NCBI GenBank assembly: GCA_035287045.1
Contig: DATECF010000045.1
Span: forward strand, 1-28,074
DNA from: JACPAP01 sp035287045
GTDB lineage: Bacteria > Gemmatimonadota > Gemmatimonadetes > Gemmatimonadales > GWC2-71-9
DNA: 28,074 nt
Direction: 5' to 3'
Position numbers and translations under genes: made by a program. The notes below the pieces were generated by a model. It was not told the origin of the DNA. It saw only the letters and a list, made by a program, of their open reading frames with translations, and made no database searches. The stretch's first letter is position 1, and the number at the start of each line of letters is the position of its first letter. Positions 1 to 9,788 of the stretch are shown piece by piece.

Positions 1-1932
1 GAGTTCGTCGCTCTTCGGTCGCAAGGAGAAGCGCGCGACCTGGTTCGGGGCGGCCAGGCGCTGATCAACCGGATCGCGGAGTTGGGCAAGCCCATCGTGG
101 CGGCGATCCACGGCGCCTGCGTAGGGGGTGGCCTGGAATCGGCGCTGGCCTGCACCTATCGGGTGGCGACCGACCATCCCAAGACCAGCATCGGCTTGCC
201 CGAAGTGCAGCTGGGCATCATCCCGGCCGCGGGCGGCTGCCAGCGGCTGCCCCGGCTGATCGGGGTGCGCGGCGCGCTCGACATCATCCTCGCGGGCAAG
301 ACCGTGCCGGCCGCCCGGGCGCTCCGCGCCGGGATGGTGGATGAGCTGGTGCATCCCGCCATCCTCGAGCGGGCGGCGTTGGAGGCGGCGAGACGGCTCG
401 CGGACGGATGGAAGCCGCGGCGGCGGGGGCAAGGTCTAGCCGGGTTCCTCCTGGACCGAACGCCGTTCGGCCGCGCGTTCGTGCTCCGTATGGCCGAGCG
501 TCAAGTGGCGAAGCAGACCCGGGGGCACTACCCTGCCCCGCTCGCGGCCCTCCGCGCCGTCGGTCACGGATTGGCTCACGGCATGGAAGCGGGTCTCGAC
601 ATGGAGGCCGCGCTGTTCGCCGAGCTGGCCGTGGGCGAGGTATCGCGCAACCTGGTGCAGATCTTCTTCGGGACCACGGCGCTCAAGAAAGACCCCGGCG
701 TCGCGGGAGACACGCCGCCGCCAAGGCCGGTCAACGCGATCGCTGTAGTCGGAGCCGGGTTCATGGGCGCGGGGATCGGCGGCGTGGCGGTGACCCAGGC
801 CGGCGTGGACGTGCGCCTGCGGGACACCGACGTGACGCGAGTGGCCAAGGGATTGGCCGCGGCCCGCGGCATCCTGGGTGGGCGCCTGAAGCGGCGACGG
901 ATTACCAGGTACGAGCACCGGCGTCTGGACGCGCTGCTGTCCGGGGGAACGGGCTGGGCGGGATTCCGGCGAGCGGACCTGGTCATCGAGGCCGTGTTCG
1001 AGGACCTCGCCGTGAAACATGCGGTGTTCCAGGACCTGGAGGCGGTGGTCCGGGAGGACTGTCTCCTGGCCTCCAACACCAGCACCATCCCCATCGCGCG
1101 GATCGCGGAGGCGGTGCGGCGGCCCGAGCGGGTGCTGGGCATGCACTTCTTCTCCCCGGTGGACCGGATGCCGTTGCTCGAGGTCATCGTGACCGAACAA
1201 ACGGCTCCATGGGCCACGGTGACGGCCGTGGGCTTCGGGCGTCGCATGGGCAAGACGGTCATCGTGGTCCGGGACTGCCCCGGGTTCTGGGTGAACCGGA
1301 TCCTGGCGCCGTACCTGAACGAGGCGGGCCGGCTGCTCGAGGAAGGCGTACGCATGCAGGAGCTGGATGCCGCCATGGTGCGGTTCGGGTTCCCCGTCGG
1401 CCCCATCACGTTGCTGGACGAAGTCGGCCTCGACGTCGCCGAGAAGTCCTCACACGTCCTTCACGAGGCCTTTGGCGACCGGCTGGCACCTATGGACGGT
1501 ATCAAGCGGCTGGTGGAGAGCGGCCGCCTGGGCCGCAAGAACGGGCGCGGATTCTACCGGTACGAGCGGGGGAAGCGGCGCGGTCCGGATCCGCAGGTCG
1601 CCGCCATGCTGGCCACCACGGCCGCGGCCGACGTGGCTTCGAAGGACATCGAGGATCGCATGGTGTACGCGATGTTGAACGAAGCGGCGCGCGCGCTGGA
1701 CGAGCGGGTGGTGCGCTCGGCGCGCGATGGCGATATCGGCGCGGTGTTCGGGATCGGCTATCCGGCGTTTCGTGGCGGACCCCTGTGCTACATGGATGCG
1801 CTTGGCATGACGCGCGTGGTGGAGCGCCTCCAGGAGCTCGAACGACTGTACGGTCCTCGGTTCGCCCCCGCCCCCGCGCTCCACCGCATGGCGACGTCGG
1901 GCGAACAGTTCCACTCCGCGTCCGGCCGGTAA
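1..1932 (+). CDS. fadJ: Fatty-acid oxidation complex alpha subunit: enoyl-CoA hydratase / 3-hydroxyacyl-CoA dehydrogenase (5' truncated)
   Basis: Bifunctional beta-oxidation enzyme that hydrates trans-2-enoyl-CoA and then oxidises 3-hydroxyacyl-CoA with NAD+. The frame is open to base 1, so the gene begins upstream; the first in-window ATG (82) lies inside the hydratase domain and is not the start. The crotonase part keeps the oxyanion-loop GACVGGGLE and LPEVQLGIIP, which hold the two glutamates used for catalysis. From about base 735 a Rossmann domain opens with VVGAGFMGAGIG. GMHFFSPVDRMPLLEV carries the dehydrogenase catalytic His, followed by DCPGFWVNRI and two C-terminal HADH helical domains ending near GYPAFRGGP. 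About 90 N-terminal residues are missing compared with the family. The proline dehydrogenase gene starts 12 bases downstream, suggesting a catabolic operon. FadJ versus FadB cannot be decided without the beta-subunit gene. Confidence 0.93.
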   Translation, partial: EFVALRSQGEARDLVRGGQALINRIAELGKPIVAAIHGACVGGGLESALACTYRVATDHPKTSIGLPEVQLGIIPAAGGCQRLPRLIGVRGALDIILAGKTVPAARALRAGMVDELVHPAILERAALEAARRLADGWKPRRRGQGLAGFLLDRTPFGRAFVLRMAERQVAKQTRGHYPAPLAALRAVGHGLAHGMEAGLDMEAALFAELAVGEVSRNLVQIFFGTTALKKDPGVAGDTPPPRPVNAIAVVGAGFMGAGIGGVAVTQAGVDVRLRDTDVTRVAKGLAAARGILGGRLKRRRITRYEHRRLDALLSGGTGWAGFRRADLVIEAVFEDLAVKHAVFQDLEAVVREDCLLASNTSTIPIARIAEAVRRPERVLGMHFFSPVDRMPLLEVIVTEQTAPWATVTAVGFGRRMGKTVIVVRDCPGFWVNRILAPYLNEAGRLLEEGVRMQELDAAMVRFGFPVGPITLLDEVGLDVAEKSSHVLHEAFGDRLAPMDGIKRLVESGRLGRKNGRGFYRYERGKRRGPDPQVAAMLATTAAADVASKDIEDRMVYAMLNEAARALDERVVRSARDGDIGAVFGIGYPAFRGGPLCYMDALGMTRVVERLQELERLYGPRFAPAPALHRMATSGEQFHSASGR

Positions 1933-1944
1933 CAACCCACTCGC

Positions 1945-2877
1945 ATGCTACGCGGTACGTTGCTCTGGCTGAGCCGGCGCCGGGCGCTGCTGCACTTCGT
2001 CACCCGCCGCAGCCTGCCGCGCGCCTTCGCGCGCCGTTTCGTGGCGGGCGAGACCCTGGACGACGCCGTCGCCGCCGTGCGGGCGGTCAACGCGCGCGGT
2101 ATGCCGGCCACCCTGGATCTCCTGGGCGAAAGCGTGACCTCTACGGCGGAGTCGGTTGCCGCGCGCGATCAGATCGTTCGAATCGTGGACCGGATCGCGG
2201 CCACCGGCCTCGACGCCAACGTTTCCGTGAAGCTCACGCAGCTCGGGCTCGATGTCGACCCCGAAGCGTGCCGCGCCAACATGCTCGCGATCCTCGAGCG
2301 CGCCGCGCGGCACGGGATCTTCGTGCGCGTGGACATGGAAGGCTCGCCGTATACTGAACGGACGTTGCGGCTGTTTCGTGAGCATCTCCACCCGGAGTTC
2401 GGCGGCCTGGTCGGCGTGGTCATCCAGACCATGCTTCGCCGCTCAGACCGCGACGTGGAAGACCTGATCCGGATGGGGGCGCGGGTGCGGTTGGTGAAAG
2501 GCGCCTATGCCGAGTCACACCAGATCGCCTATCCCGACAAACGGGACGTGGACGCGGCGTTTGCGCGTCAGGTCGAGCGCCTCCTGGATGCCGGCTGCTA
2601 TCCCGCGTTCGCGACCCATGACGAGCATCTGATCGCCGCCACCAGGCAATACGCCGGCGGGCGCGGGTATGGACCGGAGCGGTTCGAGTTCCAGATGCTG
2701 TACGGCGTTCGGCGGGACCTGCAGGAGCGGCTTCGTGCCGAGGGGTATCGGATTCGGGTGTACGTTCCGTTCGGCACGCACTGGTATCCATACTTCATGC
2801 GCCGCCTGGCCGAGCGGCCCGCGAACATCGCGTTTATCACGGGGAGCCTGCTCCGGGAGACGCTCTCGCGAACATGA
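1945..2877 (+). CDS. Proline dehydrogenase, monofunctional (PRODH)
   Basis: FAD-dependent oxidation of L-proline to pyrroline-5-carboxylate, the first step of proline catabolism. It has 310 residues, the usual size of the monofunctional bacterial (Thermus/Bacillus-type) enzyme rather than the fused PutA. Visible family motifs are LLGESV near the N-terminus, NVSVKLTQLGLD, RVDMEGSPYTERTL, VRLVKGAYAES, FATHDEHLI and, near the C-terminus, the substrate-binding double arginine in YFMRRLAERPAN. A separate pyrroline-5-carboxylate dehydrogenase gene is expected elsewhere. The ATG at 1945 follows the fadJ stop by 12 bases; its own TGA overlaps the next ATG (ATGA), so translation of the pair is probably coupled. 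Confidence 0.93.
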   Translation: MLRGTLLWLSRRRALLHFVTRRSLPRAFARRFVAGETLDDAVAAVRAVNARGMPATLDLLGESVTSTAESVAARDQIVRIVDRIAATGLDANVSVKLTQLGLDVDPEACRANMLAILERAARHGIFVRVDMEGSPYTERTLRLFREHLHPEFGGLVGVVIQTMLRRSDRDVEDLIRMGARVRLVKGAYAESHQIAYPDKRDVDAAFARQVERLLDAGCYPAFATHDEHLIAATRQYAGGRGYGPERFEFQMLYGVRRDLQERLRAEGYRIRVYVPFGTHWYPYFMRRLAERPANIAFITGSLLRETLSRT

Positions 2878-3197
2878 TGGATGACGCGACGCTGGGGGGA
2901 TACTTCGACCGGCACACTCGGCCCCCGGGGTTCGAGGGCTCGGACGGACGGGCATACTCGGTGGCGCTGTACGTGGACGATGACGCCGGGCCGGACGGGC
3001 GGTTCGGCGGGGCGCTGCTGTTCGTGCGGTGGACGGCGGCGGGCGATCACCCTGAAGGTCATCTCGAGACCGATTACCTGGCCTACGGCGACACGCCCGG
3101 TGAGGCCGAGGCGGCGCTGCGCGCGCTGTCGCTGTGGGACGTGAAGGCTCGGTTGGACGCGGTGATCGAGCGGCACCGCGTATCCCCCGAATGGTGA
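2874..3197 (+). CDS. Small conserved-looking protein of unknown function (107 aa)
   Basis: I do not recognise this protein. It starts in an ATGA overlap with the proline dehydrogenase stop, and its stop overlaps the chosen rsgA start, so it is embedded in an operon and is unlikely to be a chance ORF. The product is acidic and soluble with no signal peptide or membrane segment. An N-terminal half with strand-like stretches (YSVALYVDDD, GGALLFVRW) is followed by a helical C-terminal part (PGEAEAALRALSLWDVKARLDAVIE). The alternation suggests a small alpha/beta fold. No catalytic motif is evident. Confidence 0.75.
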   Translation: MMDDATLGGYFDRHTRPPGFEGSDGRAYSVALYVDDDAGPDGRFGGALLFVRWTAAGDHPEGHLETDYLAYGDTPGEAEAALRALSLWDVKARLDAVIERHRVSPEW

Positions 3198-4105
3198 ACC
3201 CGGGAGAGGGCGTGGTATTGAGCCAGGCGGGAGGCCGGTACCGGGTGGTTTCCGCGGGTGAGGTCCTCACGGCGTCCTTGCGGGGGCGTGTCAAGCACGG
3301 CGACGTCGATCGTATTCTGGTGGGCGATCGGGTGACGTTGGGCGTCCATTCGGACGGGTCGGTCACGATCGAGGGCGTGGAGGCGCGGAGGTCGGTGCTG
3401 CGCCGCCGCAGCCCGGGCAAGCGGCGGGGGAGCCGGGCGGTCGCCGCCAACGTGGACCAGGTGGTGGTGGTGGGCTCGGTGCGCGAGCCGGTATGGGATC
3501 CGTGCCTGGTAGATCGCTTCGTGGCGGTGGCCGAGGCCAACCAGCTGCCGGCGGTGCTGGTCATCAACAAGTGCGATCTGATCTCGGAGCTCGGTGAGCT
3601 GGCCGCGCCCTATGAAGCGGCGGGCTACGAGGTCGTGGCCACCAGCGTCCGGACGGGGCAGGGGCTGGAGTCGCTGCGGCGCCGGCTGGAGGGACGTGCC
3701 TCGGTCCTCACCGGCGCCACCGGTGTCGGGAAGTCCAGCTTGCTGAACGCCCTGCAGCCGGGGCTCAAGCTCAGGACGCAGGCGGTGAGCCGGAAGAGCG
3801 GCTCGGGCCGTCACACGACGGTGATGGCCGAGATGCACGCGTTTGAACCGGAGGGGTTCGTGATCGACACGCCGGGCTTACGTGACGTGGGTCTCTGGGG
3901 CCTGGAGCCGCTGGACGTGGCGCATGCGTTTCCGGAGGTCGCGGCCCTCGCGCCCGGGTGCCGGTTCGACAATTGCCAGCACCTGGGCGAGCCGGACTGC
4001 GCGGTTGAGGCGGCCTGCCAGCGCGGGGAGCTGACGGGATCGCGCCTGGCGTCCTACCGGCAACTGTTGAAGGAAGCGCTGGAGGCGGCACGCCCATGGC
4101 AATGA
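3191..4105 (+). CDS. rsgA: Ribosome small-subunit biogenesis GTPase RsgA
   Basis: Circularly permuted GTPase that checks late maturation of the 30S subunit. Order seen: an N-terminal OB-fold (GGRYRVV to VGDRVTLGV), then the GTPase motifs in permuted order: G4 INKCD, G1 GATGVGKSS, G2 region around SGSGRHTT, G3 DTPGLRD. A C-terminal zinc knuckle follows (C-x4-C-x-H, FDNCQHLGEPDC). The length of 304 residues is normal. I chose the ATG at 3191, which overlaps the upstream stop, because it gives a family-length N-terminus; a further upstream in-frame start at 3134 lies inside the preceding gene. A GTG at 3212 with GGGAGAGGG just before it is a possible alternative start. The downstream gene begins inside its last codons. 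Confidence 0.95.
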   Translation: MVNPGEGVVLSQAGGRYRVVSAGEVLTASLRGRVKHGDVDRILVGDRVTLGVHSDGSVTIEGVEARRSVLRRRSPGKRRGSRAVAANVDQVVVVGSVREPVWDPCLVDRFVAVAEANQLPAVLVINKCDLISELGELAAPYEAAGYEVVATSVRTGQGLESLRRRLEGRASVLTGATGVGKSSLLNALQPGLKLRTQAVSRKSGSGRHTTVMAEMHAFEPEGFVIDTPGLRDVGLWGLEPLDVAHAFPEVAALAPGCRFDNCQHLGEPDCAVEAACQRGELTGSRLASYRQLLKEALEAARPWQ

Positions 4106-5337
4106 ATGACGCGGCGCTGGTCGCGCCGTTCCGGGGGGAGCGCTACGCCGGCGTGGGTCTGATGGACGTGCTTGCCCCTCCCTACGACGTCATCAACGAA
4201 ACTGAGCGTTCCGCCCTGGCGCGGAAGCACGCCTGCAACGTGGTTCACGTGATTCTGCCGCAGGGCAACGGGGATCGTTACGCTCGTGCCGCGAGGGAGC
4301 TGGCCGAGTGGCGGCAGCGTGGCCAGCTGGTGGCGGACCAGGACCCCGGGTTGTACGTGGTGCGGCAGCGGTTTGCCACACCGGATGGGGCATCGCACCT
4401 GCGCACCGGCGTGATTGCCGCCGTGGTGGCGGAGCCCTTCGCGAACGGACGGGTGAAACCGCACGAGAAGACCCACGCGGGTCCCAAGCAGGATCGGTTG
4501 GACTTGCTGCGGGCCACCGCGACCATGTGCGAGGCGCTGCTGATGCTGAGCCGGGACCCGACGGGTGCCCTGCGACAGATGCTCGCCGATGTGACGGCCG
4601 CGCCGCCGCTCGCCCAGGCAACCCTGGACGACGTCGAGATCGCCCTGTGGCGCGTGGACGAACTCCGTGCCGCGCCGCTCGCGGCGGTCGCCGGTCGAGA
4701 CCCGCTGTATATCGCCGACGGCCATCACCGGTACGAAACCACGGTGGCCTACCGCGCGGAGCACGCCGAAGCCATCCGGACGCTGGCGCTGATCGTGCCG
4801 CTCGGCGATCCCGGGCTGGTGGTGCTTCCGACGCACCGGTTGGTGGGCGGCAAGCGCGTGGCGGAAGCCGAGGTGGCGAGGATGGCAGACCACTATACCG
4901 TCGAGCCTTTGCCTGCGGTGGGCGATGCGCGAAAGGCGCTCGCGGAGCTTGCTCGTGGTCCGGGCGGCTGCGTGGTGGTCCTGGAGCGGCAGGCGTACCG
5001 CCTGACCCGCCGTCAGGGAGCGGCCCCGGAAGCGATAGCCGGATTGGGGCCGGTGGTGGGGTCGTTGGACGTGGCCTGGGCCGATACGCTGGTCGTCCCG
5101 CCCCTCAGGGACGCGGCGGGCGAGGAGAGGCTGCGCTACACGCCGGAGCTGGAGGCGGCGTTGCGCGCGGTGCGCAGCGGCGAAGCCGGCGCCGCGGTGC
5201 TGCTCAATCCGCCCGCGGTGGAAGACGTGCTTGCGGTGGCGGACGCCACGGCGTTCATGCCGCCCAAGGCGACGTTCTTCACGCCCAAGGTCCCGAGCGG
5301 GCTGGTGTTCCTGAACTACGGTCGCCCAACGGCGTGA
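4096..5337 (+). CDS. DUF1015 family protein
   Basis: 413-residue cytosolic protein of the DUF1015 family, whose role I cannot assign. Family signatures are visible: the N-terminal PFRGERYAG followed by LAPPYDVI, the central HEKTHAGPKQDRLDLL, and DGHHRYETTVAYR, a polar His-rich motif that looks like an active or ligand site. The C-terminus has the usual LLNPPAVEDVLAVA and MPPKATFFTPKVPSGL. The start overlaps the end of rsgA by 10 bases; an in-frame ATG two codons later is an alternative. Members often sit among amino-acid metabolism genes, and this one shares an operon with proline dehydrogenase. The call to the family is firm, the function is open. Confidence 0.9.
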   Translation: MAMNDAALVAPFRGERYAGVGLMDVLAPPYDVINETERSALARKHACNVVHVILPQGNGDRYARAARELAEWRQRGQLVADQDPGLYVVRQRFATPDGASHLRTGVIAAVVAEPFANGRVKPHEKTHAGPKQDRLDLLRATATMCEALLMLSRDPTGALRQMLADVTAAPPLAQATLDDVEIALWRVDELRAAPLAAVAGRDPLYIADGHHRYETTVAYRAEHAEAIRTLALIVPLGDPGLVVLPTHRLVGGKRVAEAEVARMADHYTVEPLPAVGDARKALAELARGPGGCVVVLERQAYRLTRRQGAAPEAIAGLGPVVGSLDVAWADTLVVPPLRDAAGEERLRYTPELEAALRAVRSGEAGAAVLLNPPAVEDVLAVADATAFMPPKATFFTPKVPSGLVFLNYGRPTA

Positions 5338-5354
5338 AGGGTAAGGGGTATTGC

Positions 5355-5382
5355 CCGCCGAGTCTTGGGGCGGCCATTTTGT
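5355..5382 (+). terminator. Possible weak terminator after the DUF1015 gene
   Basis: A 5-bp stem CCGCC/GGCGG with a 9-base loop is followed by CCATTTTGT. It lies in the only gap of about 100 bases on this strand's gene run, before the small gene at 5443. The stem is short and the T-run broken, so this is a weak call. Confidence 0.3.
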
Positions 5383-5442
5383 CGGTGCGTGTTGGATCCT
5401 CGAGTTTCCACCGGTTTCCTATAGCCCGGTGTTGGAGTGGTC

Positions 5443-5694
5443 ATGAGCCAGCGCCCACGCGCCCGTATTCTGGCGAACCTGGAAACCGTGTACCGCGAGG
5501 CCTACAACCGCGCCAAGGAGGCCGGTGATACGGCGCGCATGCTCGACCTCGACGCGGCGTACCAGCGGGAACAGCTACTACTGGAAGTGCTGATGGACAT
5601 CCGGGACGCGTTACGGCCATCCACCGAGAGCGGCGTAAAGAGCGCGGTGGACAAACTGGCGGCGGTCCACAAGCTGACCAAGCTCAAAGGATAG
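5443..5694 (+). CDS. Small helical protein of unknown function upstream of the E1 dehydrogenase (83 aa)
   Basis: I do not recognise a named family. The start at ATG 5443 is supported by GGAG five bases upstream; a GTG two codons earlier overlaps that site and is less likely. The protein is almost entirely predictable helix: a segment rich in Arg, Glu and Ala (NLETVYREAYNRAKEAGD), then LDLDAAYQREQLLLEVLMDI, then a Lys-rich tail ending KLTKLKG. It could be a coiled-coil or helical-hairpin adaptor. The fused E1 gene begins 12 bases after its stop, so the two are probably co-transcribed. No membrane segment or cysteine is present. Confidence 0.72.
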   Translation: MSQRPRARILANLETVYREAYNRAKEAGDTARMLDLDAAYQREQLLLEVLMDIRDALRPSTESGVKSAVDKLAAVHKLTKLKG

Positions 5695-5706
5695 GACGTT
5701 TCCAGC

Positions 5707-7845
<2,139 letters not shown>

Positions 7846-7851
7846 CCGGAC

Positions 7852-7868
7852 CACGCCGTCACGGCGTG
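7852..7868. terminator. Palindrome between convergent genes, possible bidirectional terminator
   Basis: CACGCCGT and ACGGCGTG flank a single C, giving an 8-bp perfect inverted repeat seven bases after the E1 stop. It contains the TGA of the convergent DUF4377-like gene. There is no U-tract on either side, so termination by hairpin alone is uncertain. Confidence 0.4.
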
Positions 7869-8466
7869 CACATCGGGCTCCCGGCCAGGTCCTTGTCGCA
7901 GAGGTCCCACTCGACCACCCGTAGCGGGTCTCCCTGCGTCGCCGGGTGTTGGAACCGGTATCGGATCCGGGCTCCCCCGCCGATCTCGTCCCGCAGTCCC
8001 GCGCAGGGGACTCCGGGCGGGCAGACAAACTCGGCGGTTTGGTAGACGCGATAGTGGTCCGGCGCGATCTCCAGAACGCGGTTCTCTCCCGGGTTAGGAC
8101 CAAGAAGAACTGGGTTGCCGGATCCACCGGTTCTTTGGTGGCGACGCGTCGGAGCACGGTGCGGATGGAGGAGGCGTCCGCGGCCAGTTCCGAGACCTGG
8201 TGCTCCTCCACCTCGATCTGGTACCGGAAGCCCCACTGGTAGTCGAAGCCTTCAATGCCGCCGTGGTGGTAGCTGAAGTGCGACTCCGTGGGCTGGCGTA
8301 CCAGCAGGCAGAGCTGCAGCCCAACCCCCACGCATACGGCGGCATGGTGTTCGACCAGCAGGACGCGCCGGGTGGAGCCGGCGCAGGCCTCGCCGCCCAG
8401 CAGGGTGACGAGGAGCGCGGTGGTGGCCTTATCCTGGATCTTCAAGATCGCGAACAGAATCGCCAT
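7859..8466 (-). pseudogene. DUF4377-like exported protein, interrupted by an apparent -1 frameshift
   Basis: Two overlapping minus-strand frames make one protein. The upstream frame, from ATG 8466, begins with a hydrophobic stretch (TTALLVTLLGG), then has CVGVGLQLCLLV and GIEGFDYQWGFRYQIEVEE with LAADASSIRTVLRRV, the pattern of DUF4377 domains. This frame then turns into arginine/serine-rich nonsense. The sensible continuation lies in another frame (GENRVLEIAPDHYRVY, CPPGVPCAGLRDEI, ending LAGSPMCTP). Restoring a single base at the TT of 8094-8095 gives a smooth FFLVLNPGENRVLEIAP. It is either a true one-base deletion or a sequence error. The function of DUF4377 is unknown to me; family members are mostly small envelope or secreted proteins. 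Four cysteines lie in the C-terminal part. Confidence 0.7.
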
Positions 8467-8568
8467 TGATCACTTCCGGCTGGAGCGCGTCGACACCCTG
8501 CTGCTGCGGCCGCCGCCCGAGCGCCCGCCAGCTGCAGCCGCCGAGTTCGGCGGATCGCCCTCTCACTG

Positions 8569-9051
8569 CTAGTTCGACTGAACCGGCACGGGGGCAGGGG
8601 CATCGCTTGTGAAGCTCAGGGCAACGATATACCACTCGGCATCGATCTTCTTCCAGACAAGCAGGTATTTGCCCACGTCCAAGAGGTCGCCCTTGGGACC
8701 CGCGAGGACCATCCGATTGACCCCGTACTCGTAAGCGAGGTCTCCTCCCTGGGAGACTTCGAGCTGCGACGCAGTTCCTTCGAAGTGCTTGAGTTGACCC
8801 GTACCAAAGAAGCTGTTGTAAAGCGCCCGAATAGCGTCGCGGCCTTGGATCTGCGGAGCGCCCGCCGGCTGGACGACGGCATCCTGGGCCCAGAATGCGA
8901 GGGCTCCCTCGGTGTTCTGAGCCGTTTCCGCGGCCACCACCCCTTGACTGCGCGCGCGCACAGCTGCGGTCTCGGCGGCCACGTCCACTCCTGGACCTGA
9001 GCAGGCCCCGAGGACGGCGATTACAAGGACGGGGAAGACAACTGGTCGCAT
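8569..9051 (-). CDS. NTF2/SnoaL-like (DUF4440-type) lipoprotein
   Basis: Probable envelope lipoprotein with a cystatin-like NTF2 fold. The start ATG at 9051 is preferred: GGGAGA lies about six bases upstream, and it yields a short signal peptide with lipobox VLGAC (Cys 17). The upstream TTG or ATG starts would place 14 polar residues before it. After the lipobox comes a helix with AAETAAVRARSQG, then EGALAFWAQDAVVQPAGAPQIQGRDAIRALY, the hallmark of SnoaL/DUF4440 domains. LLVWKKIDAEWYIVALSFTSD closes the sheet. Such domains bind or convert small molecules, but no catalytic residue set can be read here. Confidence 0.82.
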   Translation of the reverse strand: MRPVVFPVLVIAVLGACSGPGVDVAAETAAVRARSQGVVAAETAQNTEGALAFWAQDAVVQPAGAPQIQGRDAIRALYNSFFGTGQLKHFEGTASQLEVSQGGDLAYEYGVNRMVLAGPKGDLLDVGKYLLVWKKIDAEWYIVALSFTSDAPAPVPVQSN

Positions 9052-9108
9052 GGAATTCTCCCAGTGAGAGGAAACGGGGATGTGGTCGCTCACGGTACGG
9101 TCCGGCAG

Positions 9109-9579
9109 CTAGGAGGTCGGCGTCGCAGCGCGACGCGCTTGCGCCAAGTAGGCGGGCGCCAAGTCCAATAGGCTGGCGAGTTTCCGCACGAGGTAGCTCT
9201 CGTGTCGGCTGATCTCGCCGTCCGCGAGTATAACGCCCCACATCACCTCGGCCAGGACCATCTTCTGGCCAAGGTCGTAGTGTTGCGTGATGGTGCGGGC
9301 GAACTGGTAGTGATCGATGGATACCTGCCGCTCGGCCTGAGCGAGTTCCATCAACTCCCGAGCGGTGGCCTCGTCCAGGCCGAAGTGACGGCGTAGTGCT
9401 GACTCGATATGGGCCCGCTCGGCCGGACTGAACTCGTCGTCGGCGTGCGCAAGCTCGAGGAGCAGGGCAGACGCAGCGAGCTGGATGGCACTCGGCCCCG
9501 TTCGGGGGCCCGGGAGCTGGGAGCCGGACTCGGCGGACAAGATCCGGTGCGAGACGAAACGCTTGATCGCGTCTATCAT
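9109..9579 (-). CDS. TerB-family (tellurite-resistance TerB-like) protein
   Basis: About 156 residues, all helical. The TerB-type motif with two acidic Asp-rich helices is visible: ALLLELAHADDEFSPAERA, then FGLDEATARELMELAQAE, and the second repeat MVLAEVMWGVILADGEIS with HESYLVRKLASLLDL. These acidic helices are proposed to bind metal in TerB. Despite the name, stand-alone TerB-like proteins are widespread, and no other ter gene is nearby, so tellurite resistance should not be assumed. I set the start at ATG 9579 (MIDAIKRF, typical for the family); a GTG at 9612 adds 11 residues and cannot be excluded. No membrane segment is present. Confidence 0.82.
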   Translation of the reverse strand: MIDAIKRFVSHRILSAESGSQLPGPRTGPSAIQLAASALLLELAHADDEFSPAERAHIESALRRHFGLDEATARELMELAQAERQVSIDHYQFARTITQHYDLGQKMVLAEVMWGVILADGEISRHESYLVRKLASLLDLAPAYLAQARRAATPTS

Positions 9580-9788
9580 GCCCGTGAAAGCCCCGTGTCC
9601 CTCCGCAATCACTTAGCGCACTTGAATGTCAGTAGCGCTCTTTCCGTAGTGCCCAGTAGAGGCCGTTTGCTTTTCGGCCACCAACACCCATCGCAGCCGG
9701 CAGGCGCGCACCGACTGCACAGACCGACCGACTCGAGGGCGATCCTGCTTGGCCGAGCCTCTGGATCTGGGCGTGGACTGGGAGCAGG

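Noticed and set aside
82..1932. ATG at 82 as the start of the beta-oxidation gene
   Set aside because: The frame stays open to base 1 and the residues before it are good crotonase sequence (LINRIAELGKPIVA), so the gene is cut by the window edge.
408..2357. Long plus-strand ORF of 649 codons overlapping fadJ and proline dehydrogenase
   Set aside because: Its translation is Arg/Gly/Pro-rich without any domain; it is a GC-rich shadow frame of two clear genes.
9109..9579. Tellurite-resistance function for the TerB-like gene
   Set aside because: No terC, terD, terZ or related gene is nearby; the domain alone does not support the phenotype.
9613..9788. Possible gene or promoter in the gap between the TerB-like and M23 genes
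   Set aside because: Only a 5-bp GGCCG/CGGCC hairpin (9661-9679) and no convincing -35/-10 pair or coding frame could be found.
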